From positions 1,612,001 through 1,676,000 of the forward strand of contig NZ_CP065997.1 of NCBI RefSeq assembly GCF_016127315.1: DNA of 64,000 nt. The letters run 5' to 3'. The notes under the pieces were generated by a model, which was not told where the DNA came from, searched no databases, and was given only the letters and a program-made list of their open reading frames with translations. The first letter of the stretch is position 1. Every line of letters starts with the position of its first letter. Made by a program: the position numbers and the translations under genes. This DNA is from Achromobacter deleyi. Lineage in GTDB: Bacteria > Pseudomonadota > Gammaproteobacteria > Burkholderiales > Burkholderiaceae_B. Below, piece by piece: positions 48,740-57,910 of this stretch.

Positions 48740-48838
48740 GGGACTGGCATCCTGTTGGTCTTGTCTGACTTGGCAGGCACGCAACCTTCTGCGTCAGGAA
48801 GTGACATCGCTTTTTGGTTTAAAACGGCGCCGGAAGCC

Positions 48839-51251
48839 CTACACTGGCAATTCCAGATTCCGTTCTTCATCCGCGATAACTCTATATCCCATAGCGTGAT
48901 ACCCACGCCGCCGCCTTTCCCACATGCGCAGCAATGAGGGATGCCCAGGATCGATGAAGTCGATGATGCGTACATGCTGTTTGCCCGCCTGCTCTCGATG
49001 CAGGCGGCCGGCATACTGTTGTAACGTACCTTTCCAAGATATTGGCATCGCCAACACCAGGGTATCGAGCGGCGGATGGTCAAAGCCTTCGCCGATCAAT
49101 CTGCCACTGGCAAGCAGCACCCGCGGGACATCGGATTCCAAGGCTACCAAGGCGGAAATCACGCTGGCCCGCTGTCGCTTCGATTGACGGCCATGCAGCA
49201 CAAACAGGGGCTGGACGCGACCTGCCAGAACGGTGTGCAACATGTCGAGATGGTCGGTCCGTTCGGTCAGGACGAGTATCTTGCCTCCTTCCTGGAAGAC
49301 GCGCACGATCTCGTTGGCGATACTGGCTGTGCGCGCTTCATCGACAGCAAGCTGGCGGAATATTTCCTGGATGGCGGCATTGTCTGTAAACGATGTTTGC
49401 ACCGGCAAATAGCGCGGCACGACTTCCAGCATTCGCGGTGCCCCAGTGGGCCTGGCAGCCGTATGGCGAATAGGGCCACATTGCATAAGCAGGATAGGCT
49501 GACGTCCATCGCGCCGGATCGGCGTGGCTGTGAGCCCCAACACATGGCGGGCACTAACACGCTTGAGTATCGCTTCAAATGCCCAACACATGGCGGGCAC
49601 TAACACGCTTGAGTATCGCTTCAAATGAGATCGCCGATAAGTGGTGACATTCGTCGACGATTACATGCCCGTAATTTTCCACAATGGCATTGGTTTCGCC
49701 GTGACGATGCAATGACTGCATAACGGCGATATCGATTCGACCGGTTGGCTTAGATTTTCCGCCGCCGATGACGCCCACCATCTCCTCGCCGCCATCGAGA
49801 AAGGTCTGCAGACGTTCCTGCCACTGCCTGAGCAATTCAGTTCGATGGACCAACACCAACGTGTTGACTCCACGGCGTGCAATCAACGCAGCAGCAGTAA
49901 CAGTCTTGCCGAAGGCGGTTGGCGCACACAGGATACCGATATCGAAGCGAAGCATCGTCCTGACCGCATTCTCTTGATCGTCGCGAAGCTGGCCGACAAA
50001 CATGGCCTCCAGGCGCTGACCGGCATAGCGTTCGTCTTGCAGTTCTTGGACAATACCGTTCTCGCGCAGCAACTCGCAAACGGCATCGAAGCAGCCGCGA
50101 GGCAGAGCAATATGGCGAGGAAAATTCTCGGCACAACCGATCAGGCGAGGTTTGTTCCAGACCTGCAGACGCAGGGCCTGGGCCTGGTGGAATTCGGGAT
50201 TGGCGAAGGCGGCGAGGCGAATGAGCCGATTGGTCAGCGCCTGCGGAAGCGCGTCCTTCTCAATGTAGATGTAGTTGGCCAAGGTTAGCCTAACTGAGGC
50301 TGGCATGGGTCCAGCAAGATGCTGTCTGCTAATCGCCGAGCGCCTCCACGGTTCATGCAAGTCTTCATCGCTAGCGAAGGTGACATCAAGTGGGTGTGAA
50401 CCACCTGTGGCGCGCAGGATAGTGGACTCAATGGCCTGCGGCGCCATTGACTGCATTGAGGCGAGGAATGCCCATTGGTCGATATATGGCTGCAGGGCAT
50501 CGTCCACGAACACGCTCGCCCCACGTTCGCGTGGAATCTTCTGTAGCGGCAGGGCAATCAGGTTACCGAAGCCTCCCTTAGGCAGGGTATCCTGGTTGGG
50601 AAACAGGCGATCGTAAGAGCGGAGTTTCAATTGCCGCGTGCGAGCGCAGGTATGGCTGATTAGGGCCGAGCCCAGCCGACGCGCATCGCGTGCCGGGACG
50701 AGGCCGGAGAAAAAAATCCAGGCATGGGCACCACTGCCAGAGCGAGATATCTCCAGCGCTACAGGGACATTCAACTCGCGGCAGGATTGAACAAAGGCCC
50801 TGGCATCTTCACGCCAGTCTGCCTCGTCGAAATCCACAGCGAGCAGTTGACAACTATCGTCGACCTGTAGTGGGTAGAGACCAATAGTATGCCGTCCCGC
50901 CAGGTGGTCGAAGAGAACCTGATCGGTCAATGGCAACAGCAGCCTATGCTCGCAGTCGGCGCATTTGACACGAGGTTTCTCACAGATGCCAGGGCGCCAC
51001 TCATTCGCACAGGCCGGTGCGTAGCCGCTCTTGCCAGCCTTGCTTTCCCAACGAATGGGATAAACATCGGTGCGACCATGAAACAGTCGCCGAAAGAGAG
51101 CGACCTTTTCATCAGTAGTGAGGGACGAACTCGGAAGGGACGTGCGAACTGGCACAGGCACTTTCCAAGCGATGCCATGTGCTTCGAGCAACCCGACCAA
51201 GCGGGCGTTCTCAGCGCGGAGAAGGGTTAGTTCGTCACTGTGTCCAGTCAT
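48839..51251 (-). pseudogene. TOTE-type archaeo-eukaryotic primase / SF2 helicase, frameshifted by a 46-bp tandem duplication
   Basis: N-terminal piece 51251-49575 (558 aa): zinc-ribbon-like Cys81, Cys90, Cys97, Cys100; primase acidic residues in LLAVDFDEADW (Asp140, Asp142) and SRSGSGAHAWIFF (His176); helicase motif I APTAFGKT (443-450) and motif II DECH (533-536). It stops right after SARHVLGI. The C-terminal piece (to 48839) in another frame carries GLTATPIRRDG, the ASGRLIGEGFDHPPLD and QQYAGRLHRE helicase motifs. An exact 46-bp duplication (49536-49627) lies at the break; removing one copy restores one 788-aa frame. Primase plus helicase architecture matches the TOTE conflict-system proteins. 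No nuclease domain is recognised. Confidence 0.85.
49536..49627. repeat. exact tandem duplication, 46-bp unit, two copies
   Basis: Units at 49536-49581 and 49582-49627 are identical over all 46 bp, directly adjacent. 46 is not a multiple of 3, so the second copy shifts the frame inside the helicase gene and creates the TGA after HVLGI. The unit encodes the stretch FEAILKRVSARHVLG in both pieces. Confidence 0.97.
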
Positions 51252-51293
51252 TTGCGTGGCTACGAGGGCATGTTAAGGCATGCCCCAGAGAGT

Positions 51294-52364
51294 TCAGCGC
51301 AACTCATACCAAGTCCCACGGCCACCGCCATGCTGAGCCAGATGCCCTTGCTCCACCAGCATCCGAAAGTGCTGCTTGAGCGTATTGCGGCTGCCGTCAG
51401 TCAGGCGAATCGCTTCGGCCATGGTGATGCGACCATGCTCGCGGGCGAACTCAACGATTTTCAATGCCAGGTCCGGTAGTTTGGCCAGCACCAACTTCTC
51501 GCGCTCAACCTTGCGTTCCAGTCGACGCATTTGTTGCGATAGTGCCCGCAGGAAAAACACCAACCAGGGCTGCCAGTTCGGCGTTTCAGTGCGGATGCTG
51601 CCCTGGGTTTGTCGCAACGCTAGATAGTAGGCCTCCTTGTTCTGCTCGATCACGCTTTCGAGCGAACTGTATGGGATATAGGCATAACCCGCTTGCAACA
51701 ACAGCAAGCTGGTCAACACTCGACTCAGGCGACCGTTGCCGTCCTGAAACGGATGGATCTCCAGGAACACCACTCCCCAGATACCGATCAACAACAGCGG
51801 ATGCAGACGTCCAGCGCGTCGTTCCTCGTTGTACCACGCGATGAGTTCGGTCATGAGGCGCGGCGTATCGAACGGCGTGGCGGTTTCGAACACCACGCCT
51901 AGCGGCTTGCCGTCTTCGTCAAATGCGGCCACATTGTTGACGGTTGTCTTGTAGTGGCCCCGGTGCCAGGCGTCCTTATTGCTGTGGATCAGCAAGTCCC
52001 GATGCAACTGGCGAACATGGTTCTCGGTCAACGTGATCTCCTGCCAGGAGGAGAACACCAGTTCCATGACCTCGGCGTAACCCGCCACTTCCTGTTCGTC
52101 ACGGGTCTCGAACGACTTGATCTGCAAATTTGAAAGCAGACGTTCGACGTCTCGATCCGACAGTCTGCTGCCCTCGATCCGGGTCGAGGAACCGATGCTC
52201 TCGATAGTGGCAACCCGCCGCAGTGCAGATAAGCGGTCAGGCGCCAGCGTGCCCAAGGCACGCCACGCGCCCTTGAACTCGTCTATGCCTGCAACTAGGC
52301 CGAGGATCTCGGGAGTGATCAAAAGAGAATCTGTACGGATCATGCGCACCAATAATATACCCAT
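51294..52364 (-). CDS. Fic-family protein with N-terminal inhibitory helix
   Basis: 356 aa. The catalytic Fic motif HPFQDGNGR is complete (residues 204-212). The N-terminal autoinhibitory motif (S/T)xxxE(G/N) is present as SSTRIEG (Ser60, Glu64, Gly65), which makes it a class II Fic protein, held inactive until the helix moves. The C-terminal 70 residues form a winged-helix-like region (LALKIVEFAREHGRITMAEAIRLTD). Fic enzymes AMPylate target proteins. ATG at 52364 lies inside an operator-like repeat; an ATG at 52343 (MIRTD) is the alternative. It ends 42 bp before the primase-helicase gene and shares its strand. Confidence 0.93.
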   Translation of the reverse strand: MGILLVRMIRTDSLLITPEILGLVAGIDEFKGAWRALGTLAPDRLSALRRVATIESIGSSTRIEGSRLSDRDVERLLSNLQIKSFETRDEQEVAGYAEVMELVFSSWQEITLTENHVRQLHRDLLIHSNKDAWHRGHYKTTVNNVAAFDEDGKPLGVVFETATPFDTPRLMTELIAWYNEERRAGRLHPLLLIGIWGVVFLEIHPFQDGNGRLSRVLTSLLLLQAGYAYIPYSSLESVIEQNKEAYYLALRQTQGSIRTETPNWQPWLVFFLRALSQQMRRLERKVEREKLVLAKLPDLALKIVEFAREHGRITMAEAIRLTDGSRNTLKQHFRMLVEQGHLAQHGGGRGTWYELR

Positions 52365-52413
52365 TTACACCCAAAGCATTTCCCTCGAACTGTTTTCTCA
52401 CCCATTTACACCC
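52359..52413. promoter_or_regulatory. 14-bp direct repeat at the fic start, likely operator
   Basis: ACCCATTTACACCC occurs at 52359-52372 and again at 52400-52413, 41 bp apart (about four helical turns). On the minus strand the first copy contains the fic start codon (GGGTGTAA-ATG-GGT). This arrangement suggests a repressor site, perhaps bound by the winged-helix end of the Fic protein itself. Confidence 0.6.
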
Positions 52414-52452
52414 TTTTTTGGCAGGGAGCCATTCCGGATGCGCATCACTTAA

Positions 52453-52572
52453 GGGCAGGCACTCGTGCTGAAAGACGAAGACGGCATCCGCGCCGTGCAG
52501 GCGCTGGCTCGCGAAGCGGACTGCATGCTGTCGGACAACGTGTCGATCCAGGCCCCGAAAATATATGAATAA
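52453..52572 (+). pseudogene. short GC-rich coding remnant
   Basis: An open frame from a stop at 52450 to TAA at 52570-52572 encodes about 39 residues, including VLKDEDGIRAVQALARE and DNVSIQAPK. Its G+C is like the core genes, unlike the AT-rich DNA on both sides. It looks like the end of a gene cut by the island insertion. Parent family not recognised. Confidence 0.35.
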
Positions 52573-52755
52573 TTACTCGCTTATTTCTCACGAAGCCCAC
52601 ATCGGAGTTCCATCCCGTACATCCTATTTCCACCACCTTCCAGTTTCCACCATCTTTCCTGCGCCAATCTTCATTGCCACTCCAATGCCAAACTCTAAAT
52701 ATGAGCTTTTGCTTACACTTATTCTTCAAGCTATTTCATCAGAAAAAAGCGCCAA
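52573..52755. other. AT-rich gene-free stretch at the right edge of the island
   Basis: 183 bp, low G+C, no convincing gene, terminator or repeat. It ends at the clcB stop at 52756 and may contain the island junction. Confidence 0.5.
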
Positions 52756-54144
52756 TCAGGCATCCTTTATCTTGTCGGCCGGCAACGGCGCGGCCCTCAA
52801 CGCTTCCCGCGCAATTCGATTGCTCGCCAGCGATTTCGCATACACCGAATCCGGCCGGATGCGTTGCGCGATCACGAAGCCGGTGATGCACGCCAGCATC
52901 AGCGGCAACATCACCTCATAGCTCAACGTCATCTCGAAGATCATCAAGATCGACATCAGCGGCGCATAGGTCGTGGCCGCCAGCAGCGCCCCCATGCCGA
53001 CCACCGCATAACTCGACACCGCCGACAGGTCGCCAGCGGGAAACAACGCATGCAGGCCGGAGCCATACAGGGCCCCGACCGCCGCGCCCACGAACAGGGT
53101 CGGCGTGAACACGCCGCCGATCGCGCCGGAGCCAACGCTGGCGCCGGTGGCCACGATCTTGAACAGCAGGATCGCCGCCACCGCCTGCCAGGCCCATTCG
53201 GTATGCAACATGCTGTTGACCACGCTGTAGCCGTTGCCCCAGACCTCGGGCTTGAACACCGACAGGGCACCGACCACCAGTCCGCCCAGCGCCATCTTGG
53301 CCCACAGCGGCAGGGTCAGGCGGCGAAACAGCGCCTTCGACCCATCGAGAAACCGCAGGAATTGCGGCGCCACCATCCCGGCGATCAGGCCCAGCCCCAG
53401 GTAATTGACCACTTCCCAGCCCGACACGAACTCGAATGGCGGCATATGAAAGACCGCGTCGTAGTGCAGGATCTGACGCGTCACGATGTTGGCGACCACC
53501 GATGACACCACCAGCGGCACCAGGGTCGCCGACGAAATGGCGCCGTAGACGATCTCGGAAATGAACAGCGCGCCGGCGATCGGCGCGTTGTAGGCGGCCG
53601 TGATCCCCGCGGTGGCGCCGCAGGCCACCAGCAGCCGCAAATGCCGAGGCGGCAGGACCAGGTAGCGGCCCGACAGCGACGAGAACATCGCCGCCAACTG
53701 CACCATCGGCCCCTCACGGCCGATCGATGCGCCCGAACCAATTGAAAACAAAGAAGAAATGCTGCGCGCCACGGTCTGGCGAAAACCGATCACGCCGCGG
53801 CCGATGGCAATCGCTTCCATGTAGTCGGCGGCCCCTCGCGGCGGCAGGCGCCGGGCGGCCGCCTGCAGGATCAACCCCGCGATCGCGCCCCCGGCCGCCG
53901 GCAGCAGAAACCGTTCCCAGAGCGACATCCCGCGCGCCAGCGACACCATGCCGTGCGGCGAATCGACCCCGCCCAGCACCATCTGGATCCAGCCCAGCAA
54001 TTCCCGAAAGATCACCGTCGCCAGCGCGCCGGCCAGTCCCATCAGCGCGGCCGCGCACAGGGTCGCGGGCAGGTTGTCGGCCAGCAAATGGCCCCTCAGC
54101 CAGGTCGCCCAGGCCGGTTTTTTGATTCTGAGTTGTCGTGCCAT
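52756..54144 (-). CDS. clcB: ClC-type chloride channel/transporter
   Basis: 462 aa with about 12 hydrophobic segments. Selectivity-filter motifs GSGASIGREGP (near residue 135) and GATAGITAAYNAPIAGALF, and the later GSGAIGGVFTPTLFVGAA, are all ClC signatures. The gating glutamate is present in GREGP, so exchange is possible. Probable inner-membrane H+/Cl- or related anion transporter. Stands alone, divergent from tctD. Confidence 0.93.
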   Translation of the reverse strand: MARQLRIKKPAWATWLRGHLLADNLPATLCAAALMGLAGALATVIFRELLGWIQMVLGGVDSPHGMVSLARGMSLWERFLLPAAGGAIAGLILQAAARRLPPRGAADYMEAIAIGRGVIGFRQTVARSISSLFSIGSGASIGREGPMVQLAAMFSSLSGRYLVLPPRHLRLLVACGATAGITAAYNAPIAGALFISEIVYGAISSATLVPLVVSSVVANIVTRQILHYDAVFHMPPFEFVSGWEVVNYLGLGLIAGMVAPQFLRFLDGSKALFRRLTLPLWAKMALGGLVVGALSVFKPEVWGNGYSVVNSMLHTEWAWQAVAAILLFKIVATGASVGSGAIGGVFTPTLFVGAAVGALYGSGLHALFPAGDLSAVSSYAVVGMGALLAATTYAPLMSILMIFEMTLSYEVMLPLMLACITGFVIAQRIRPDSVYAKSLASNRIAREALRAAPLPADKIKDA

Positions 54145-54636
54145 GGGCGGAATTCTACGGCGGAAATCTGCTCACTTTTTGTTCAGCACAACGTCAACCG
54201 CACGGGGGCGCCACCCCTCACGTGGCCAATTCCAGCTGCGCCTCCAGGGGCTTTTACGGGCCTGGAAAGGGGCGAAAACCAGGGTAGGCAAGGGGCGTTT
54301 TTTCGGGGTAAAAGTGCCGCTTCCCGACCCGGTTCGGCAGAAAAGGGCTGTGGATAACTCCTAAGGCGGCAGGTTGTGCACATTGTGTGGAGGCAAGTTG
54401 AACAAGCGGGGGTTTTCGACCGGGTCCGAAATCTTGTCCAACTTCGACTCTTTTCCCACACAGAGTTCTTGCACAGCCAAAAACGCTCGCAACCTGATGA
54501 AAAAAAACAGGTTTCCAAGGTTAAGGTAGTTATCCACAGGCCTTATTAATCATTAGTCTTTATATAAAGAGAAATACAGGGAAAAGACAAACATGCTTTC
54601 TCCTATCTCCCAGCCACGCCCCCCCGGACTCCGTCC
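54145..54636. promoter_or_regulatory. 492-bp divergent region clcB / tctD with DnaA boxes and a long inverted repeat
   Basis: Perfect DnaA boxes at 54349-54357 (minus) and 54530-54538 (plus). An imperfect inverted repeat spans 54395-54444: AAGTTGAACAAG pairs with CTTGTCCAACTT, 11 of 12 matches. An AT-rich stretch with TTTATATAAA follows at about 54541-54590 and should hold the tctD promoter. No coding gene seen. Confidence 0.55.
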
Positions 54637-55314
54637 ATGCGCATCCTTCTCATAGAAGACGAAGCCGAACTTGCTCGCTGGCTCTCAAGAAGCCTGGCCC
54701 GGCATGCGGGCTTCGTGGTCGACTGGGCTGACGACGGCCTGGTCGCCGAAAGAAGACTGGCGGTCGAAGAATTCGATGCGGTCATCCTCGACCTGGGACT
54801 GCCGGGCATGGATGGCCATACCTTGCTGGCGAAGATTCGCGCGCGAGACGACCGTACGCCGGTGCTGGTCCTGACCGCGCGCGATTCACTGGCCGAAAAA
54901 ATCGGGACACTTCACGAAGGCGCGGACGATTTCCTGCCGAAACCGTTTGTTGTGGAAGAGTTGGAAGCGCGTTTGATCGCACTGGTACGCCGCAGCCGTG
55001 GCCGCGACCATCCGCGACTCACCCTGGGAAACCTGGTTTTCGAGACTTCCGCGCAAAAATTCACGGTCTCCGGACAGGCTTTGCAGTTATCCCCACGTGA
55101 ACACGCGGTCCTGCGGGTGTTGATCCAGAAAAGCGGCGAACCGATCAACAAGCAGCAGATCCTGGATCGGATCGTGACCGACGATGCCGACATCAACCTC
55201 GAGGCCATCGAGGTGCTGGTGCACCGGTTGCGCAAAAAATTGGCGGAAACCGGCGTGCAGATCACCACCATGCGCGGCATGGGCTACTGCCTGGAGAACG
55301 CTGTTGACAACTAG
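54637..55314 (+). CDS. tctD: OmpR-family response regulator (TctD type)
   Basis: 225 aa. Receiver domain with IEDE acidic pocket (residues 6-9), phosphoacceptor Asp52 (VILDLGLPGMDG) and Lys102 in FLPKPF; C-terminal winged helix with LSPREHAVLRVL and VLVHRLRKKL. The stop overlaps the sensor start by 11 bp. Its place before a sensor of the TctE layout and the tctCBA genes makes tricarboxylate control the best guess, as in TctD/TctE. Confidence 0.9.
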   Translation: MRILLIEDEAELARWLSRSLARHAGFVVDWADDGLVAERRLAVEEFDAVILDLGLPGMDGHTLLAKIRARDDRTPVLVLTARDSLAEKIGTLHEGADDFLPKPFVVEELEARLIALVRRSRGRDHPRLTLGNLVFETSAQKFTVSGQALQLSPREHAVLRVLIQKSGEPINKQQILDRIVTDDADINLEAIEVLVHRLRKKLAETGVQITTMRGMGYCLENAVDN

Positions 55315-56788
55315 TTTTCCGGAAAAAACCCTGGTTTCCAGGAAAAAAAGCCGCAACCGGACCCTGAAAACGCAGTTGCTCTGGTGGTTGATCCCGACCC
55401 TGGTGCTGGTGATGGTCGGCGCGCTCTGGCTGTCCAACCACCAGCTGCGAAACCAGGTCGATATCGCCTATGACCGGTCGCTCGCTGGCGCGCTGCGCGC
55501 GATCGACCACAACATATCCACAGCCAGCGGTGGATTAGCCATGGAACAGCCCTACCTGATGCTGGAATTTTTCGAGCTGACGGCCAATGGCAGCGTGTTC
55601 TACCGCGTGGCCACCGAGGACGGGCTGGCCGAAATCGGCCATCCCGGGCTGCCCATGCCGACCCAGCCGCTGGAATCCGGCGAGGCCCAGTTTTTCTACG
55701 CGACCTACCTGGGCACCCCGGTACGGGTCGCCGCGCTGGCGCGGACGATGGATCCGCCGCTCTATGCGAACAAAGGGGGACGGGTTATCGTGCAGGTCGC
55801 CGAGGGGCTGCAGAGCCGCCAGGCGTTCCTGCACCAGGTGCTGGTGCGCTCGGTCGAGCGCGACCTGGCCGTGATCCTGATCAGCGTCCTGGTGATCGTC
55901 CTGGGGGTTTTCATGGCCCTGCGTCCCCTGCAGCGCCTGAAGCAGGAAGTGGAAAGGCGCTCTGCGGACGATTTAAGCCCCGTCAGCGCGTCGGAGATGC
56001 CAGGGGAGGTCCTACCCCTGGTCGCGGCCGTAAACCTCCACATGGCCCGCTACGCGGCTCAGGCGAGGGTCCAGAGCCAGTTCCTGGACGACGCCTCGCA
56101 TCAGTTGCGTACGCCGCTGTCGGTCTTGCGGACCCAGACCGCGTATGCCTTGCGCGAAACATGCCCCCAGGAGGTCCGTACAGCCCTTCTGGCGATGCAG
56201 GAGGGGTTGGACAGGGCCGTACGCACCACCAACCAGATGCTGGCCCTGGCGCGCGCCAAGGACGCTTCCCTGCCCGAAGCCGGTTTCGCGCCCGAACCGG
56301 TCGACCTGGCCGAACTGGCCCACGGGGTGATCCGCGGCCTGTTGCCGACCGCCCGCGCCCGTCAGCTGGACATCGGCCTGGACGCCGAAACCGGTCCGGT
56401 GGTGGTCAACGGCGCCGACTGGCTGCTGCGGGAGGCGGTCAGCAACCTGGTCGACAACGCCATCCGCTACACCGCCCCCGGGGGCATGGTCACGGTGCAG
56501 GTCCGCAACCAGCCCGGCCAGGCCTGGCTGACGGTGGAGGACGACGGTCCCGGCATGTCGGCCGAGGACATCGCCCGCGCCGGCGTGCGTTTTCGCCGCG
56601 GCGCCGCCGGCAAGAACAAGCCGGGCGCCGGACTGGGGCTGGCCATCGTCGGCACCATCGCCGAGCTGCTGGGCGCTCGCCTGGTGCTGGAGAACCGGAT
56701 TCCCGGGCCGGGCCTGCGCGCCTCGCTGGTGTTTTCCCTGAAAACGGCCACGAATGTTGCGTCGCACCCAGAAAACGGCGATTTTTGA
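55304..56788 (+). CDS. tctE: sensor histidine kinase (TctE type)
   Basis: 494 aa from a TTG start at 55304, which overlaps the tctD end and follows GGAGAACG; a CTG at 55301 is the only near alternative. N-terminal helix (about 24-44), periplasmic sensor region (45-185) of the 2CSK_N kind, second helix (188-206), HAMP-like linker, H-box with His266 (DDASHQLRTPLSVLRTQ), and ATPase motifs DNAIRYTAPGG and GAGLGLAIVGT. It phosphorylates TctD. The non-ATG start with translational coupling is normal in this group. Confidence 0.9.
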   Translation: MTTSFPEKTLVSRKKSRNRTLKTQLLWWLIPTLVLVMVGALWLSNHQLRNQVDIAYDRSLAGALRAIDHNISTASGGLAMEQPYLMLEFFELTANGSVFYRVATEDGLAEIGHPGLPMPTQPLESGEAQFFYATYLGTPVRVAALARTMDPPLYANKGGRVIVQVAEGLQSRQAFLHQVLVRSVERDLAVILISVLVIVLGVFMALRPLQRLKQEVERRSADDLSPVSASEMPGEVLPLVAAVNLHMARYAAQARVQSQFLDDASHQLRTPLSVLRTQTAYALRETCPQEVRTALLAMQEGLDRAVRTTNQMLALARAKDASLPEAGFAPEPVDLAELAHGVIRGLLPTARARQLDIGLDAETGPVVVNGADWLLREAVSNLVDNAIRYTAPGGMVTVQVRNQPGQAWLTVEDDGPGMSAEDIARAGVRFRRGAAGKNKPGAGLGLAIVGTIAELLGARLVLENRIPGPGLRASLVFSLKTATNVASHPENGDF

Positions 56789-56807
56789 AAGCTTTTGGAA
56801 AGCTTCG
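56787..56807 (+). promoter_or_regulatory. 11-bp-spaced direct repeat, candidate TctD site upstream of tctC
   Basis: GAAAGCTT at 56787-56794 and again at 56798-56805, 11 bp apart centre to centre, between tctE and tctC. OmpR-type regulators bind such tandem half-sites. Confidence 0.45.
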
Positions 56808-56901
56808 ATTTTGTACGGTGGCATCCGCTGGACCCCGGGACCGGCGGAACACCGCCGGGATCGCCAGCCATGCCTAGACCTATAAATTCGGAGACGCAAG
56901 A

Positions 56902-57900
56902 ATGCAGACCAGCCTCAAGCTGCGCCTGGCCGCCGTCGCGGCCCTCGGCGCGATCACCCTGTCCCTGGGCGCCGCCCATGCCGCCGACGAGCCGCGCCGC
57001 CCCGAGTGCATCGCCCCCGCCCAGCCCGGCGGCGGTTTCGACCTGACCTGCCGCCTGGCCACCGAAGGCCTCAAGCAGAGCGGGGCGCTCAAGAGCGCCA
57101 TGCGCATCGTCTACATGCCGGGCGGCATCGGCGCCGTGGCCTACAACAACATCGTGGCCCAGCACCCCAACGAGCCCGGCACCATCGTCGCGTTCTCGGG
57201 TGGTTCGCTGCTCAACCTGGCGCAAGGCAAGTTCGGCAAGTACAACGTCGACGACGTGCGCTGGCTGGCGGCCATCGGCACCGACTACGGCGTGGCCGTG
57301 GTGCGCAACGATTCGCCGTACACCGACCTCAAGGGCCTGATGGAGGCCTTCAAGCAGGATCCGACCAAGATCGTGCTGGGCGCCGGCGGCACCGTGGGCA
57401 GCCAGGACTGGATGAAGGCCGCGCTGACCGCCAAGGCGGCCGGGGTCGATTTCAAGAAGATGCGCTTCGTGGCCTTCGAAGGCGGCGGCGAGGCCGTCAC
57501 CGCGCTGCGCGGCGGCCACATCCAGGCCTACATGGGCGACGCCGCGGAAGCCTTCACCATGCTCGAGGGCGGCGCCCCCATCCGCGTGCTGGCGGTGTTC
57601 AACGACCAGCGCCTGCCGGGCAAGCTCGGCACCGTGCCGACCGCGAAAGAGCAGGGCTACGACATCGTCTGGCCCATCATCCGCGGCTTCTACGTGGGCC
57701 CGAAGGTGTCGGACGCCGACTACCAGTTCTGGGTCAACGCCTTCAACCGCGTCACCGAGGCGCCCGAGTTCGCCAAGCTGCGCGAACAGCAGGGCCTGTT
57801 CCCCTTCAACAAGACGGGCGCCGACCTGGACGCCTACGTGAAGCAACAGGTCAAGCAGTACGCTGAACTGGCCGGCTCCTTCGGCCTGGTCAAGAAGTAG
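56902..57900 (+). CDS. tctC: periplasmic tripartite tricarboxylate-binding protein (TctC, Bug family)
   Basis: 332 aa. Sec signal (MQTSLKLRLAAVAALGAITL, cut near residue 29, HAADEP). Mature motifs GGGFDLTCRLATEGL and MPGGIGAVAYNNI are the Bug/TctC beginning; GGGEAVTALRGGHIQAYMGD is the ligand-loop region. It captures a carboxylate for TctBA. First of three genes under a TctDE-type system. Confidence 0.93.
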   Translation: MQTSLKLRLAAVAALGAITLSLGAAHAADEPRRPECIAPAQPGGGFDLTCRLATEGLKQSGALKSAMRIVYMPGGIGAVAYNNIVAQHPNEPGTIVAFSGGSLLNLAQGKFGKYNVDDVRWLAAIGTDYGVAVVRNDSPYTDLKGLMEAFKQDPTKIVLGAGGTVGSQDWMKAALTAKAAGVDFKKMRFVAFEGGGEAVTALRGGHIQAYMGDAAEAFTMLEGGAPIRVLAVFNDQRLPGKLGTVPTAKEQGYDIVWPIIRGFYVGPKVSDADYQFWVNAFNRVTEAPEFAKLREQQGLFPFNKTGADLDAYVKQQVKQYAELAGSFGLVKK

Positions 57901-57910
57901 GCCGCCAATC

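Noticed and set aside
48229..52755. Attachment-site direct repeats flanking the island
   Set aside because: I compared the sequence after the mnmE stop with that before clcB and found no convincing repeat; no integrase gene either.
52565..52921. Plus-strand open frame over the clcB end
   Set aside because: It starts in AT-rich DNA and then runs antisense through the conserved clcB C-terminus; no family character.
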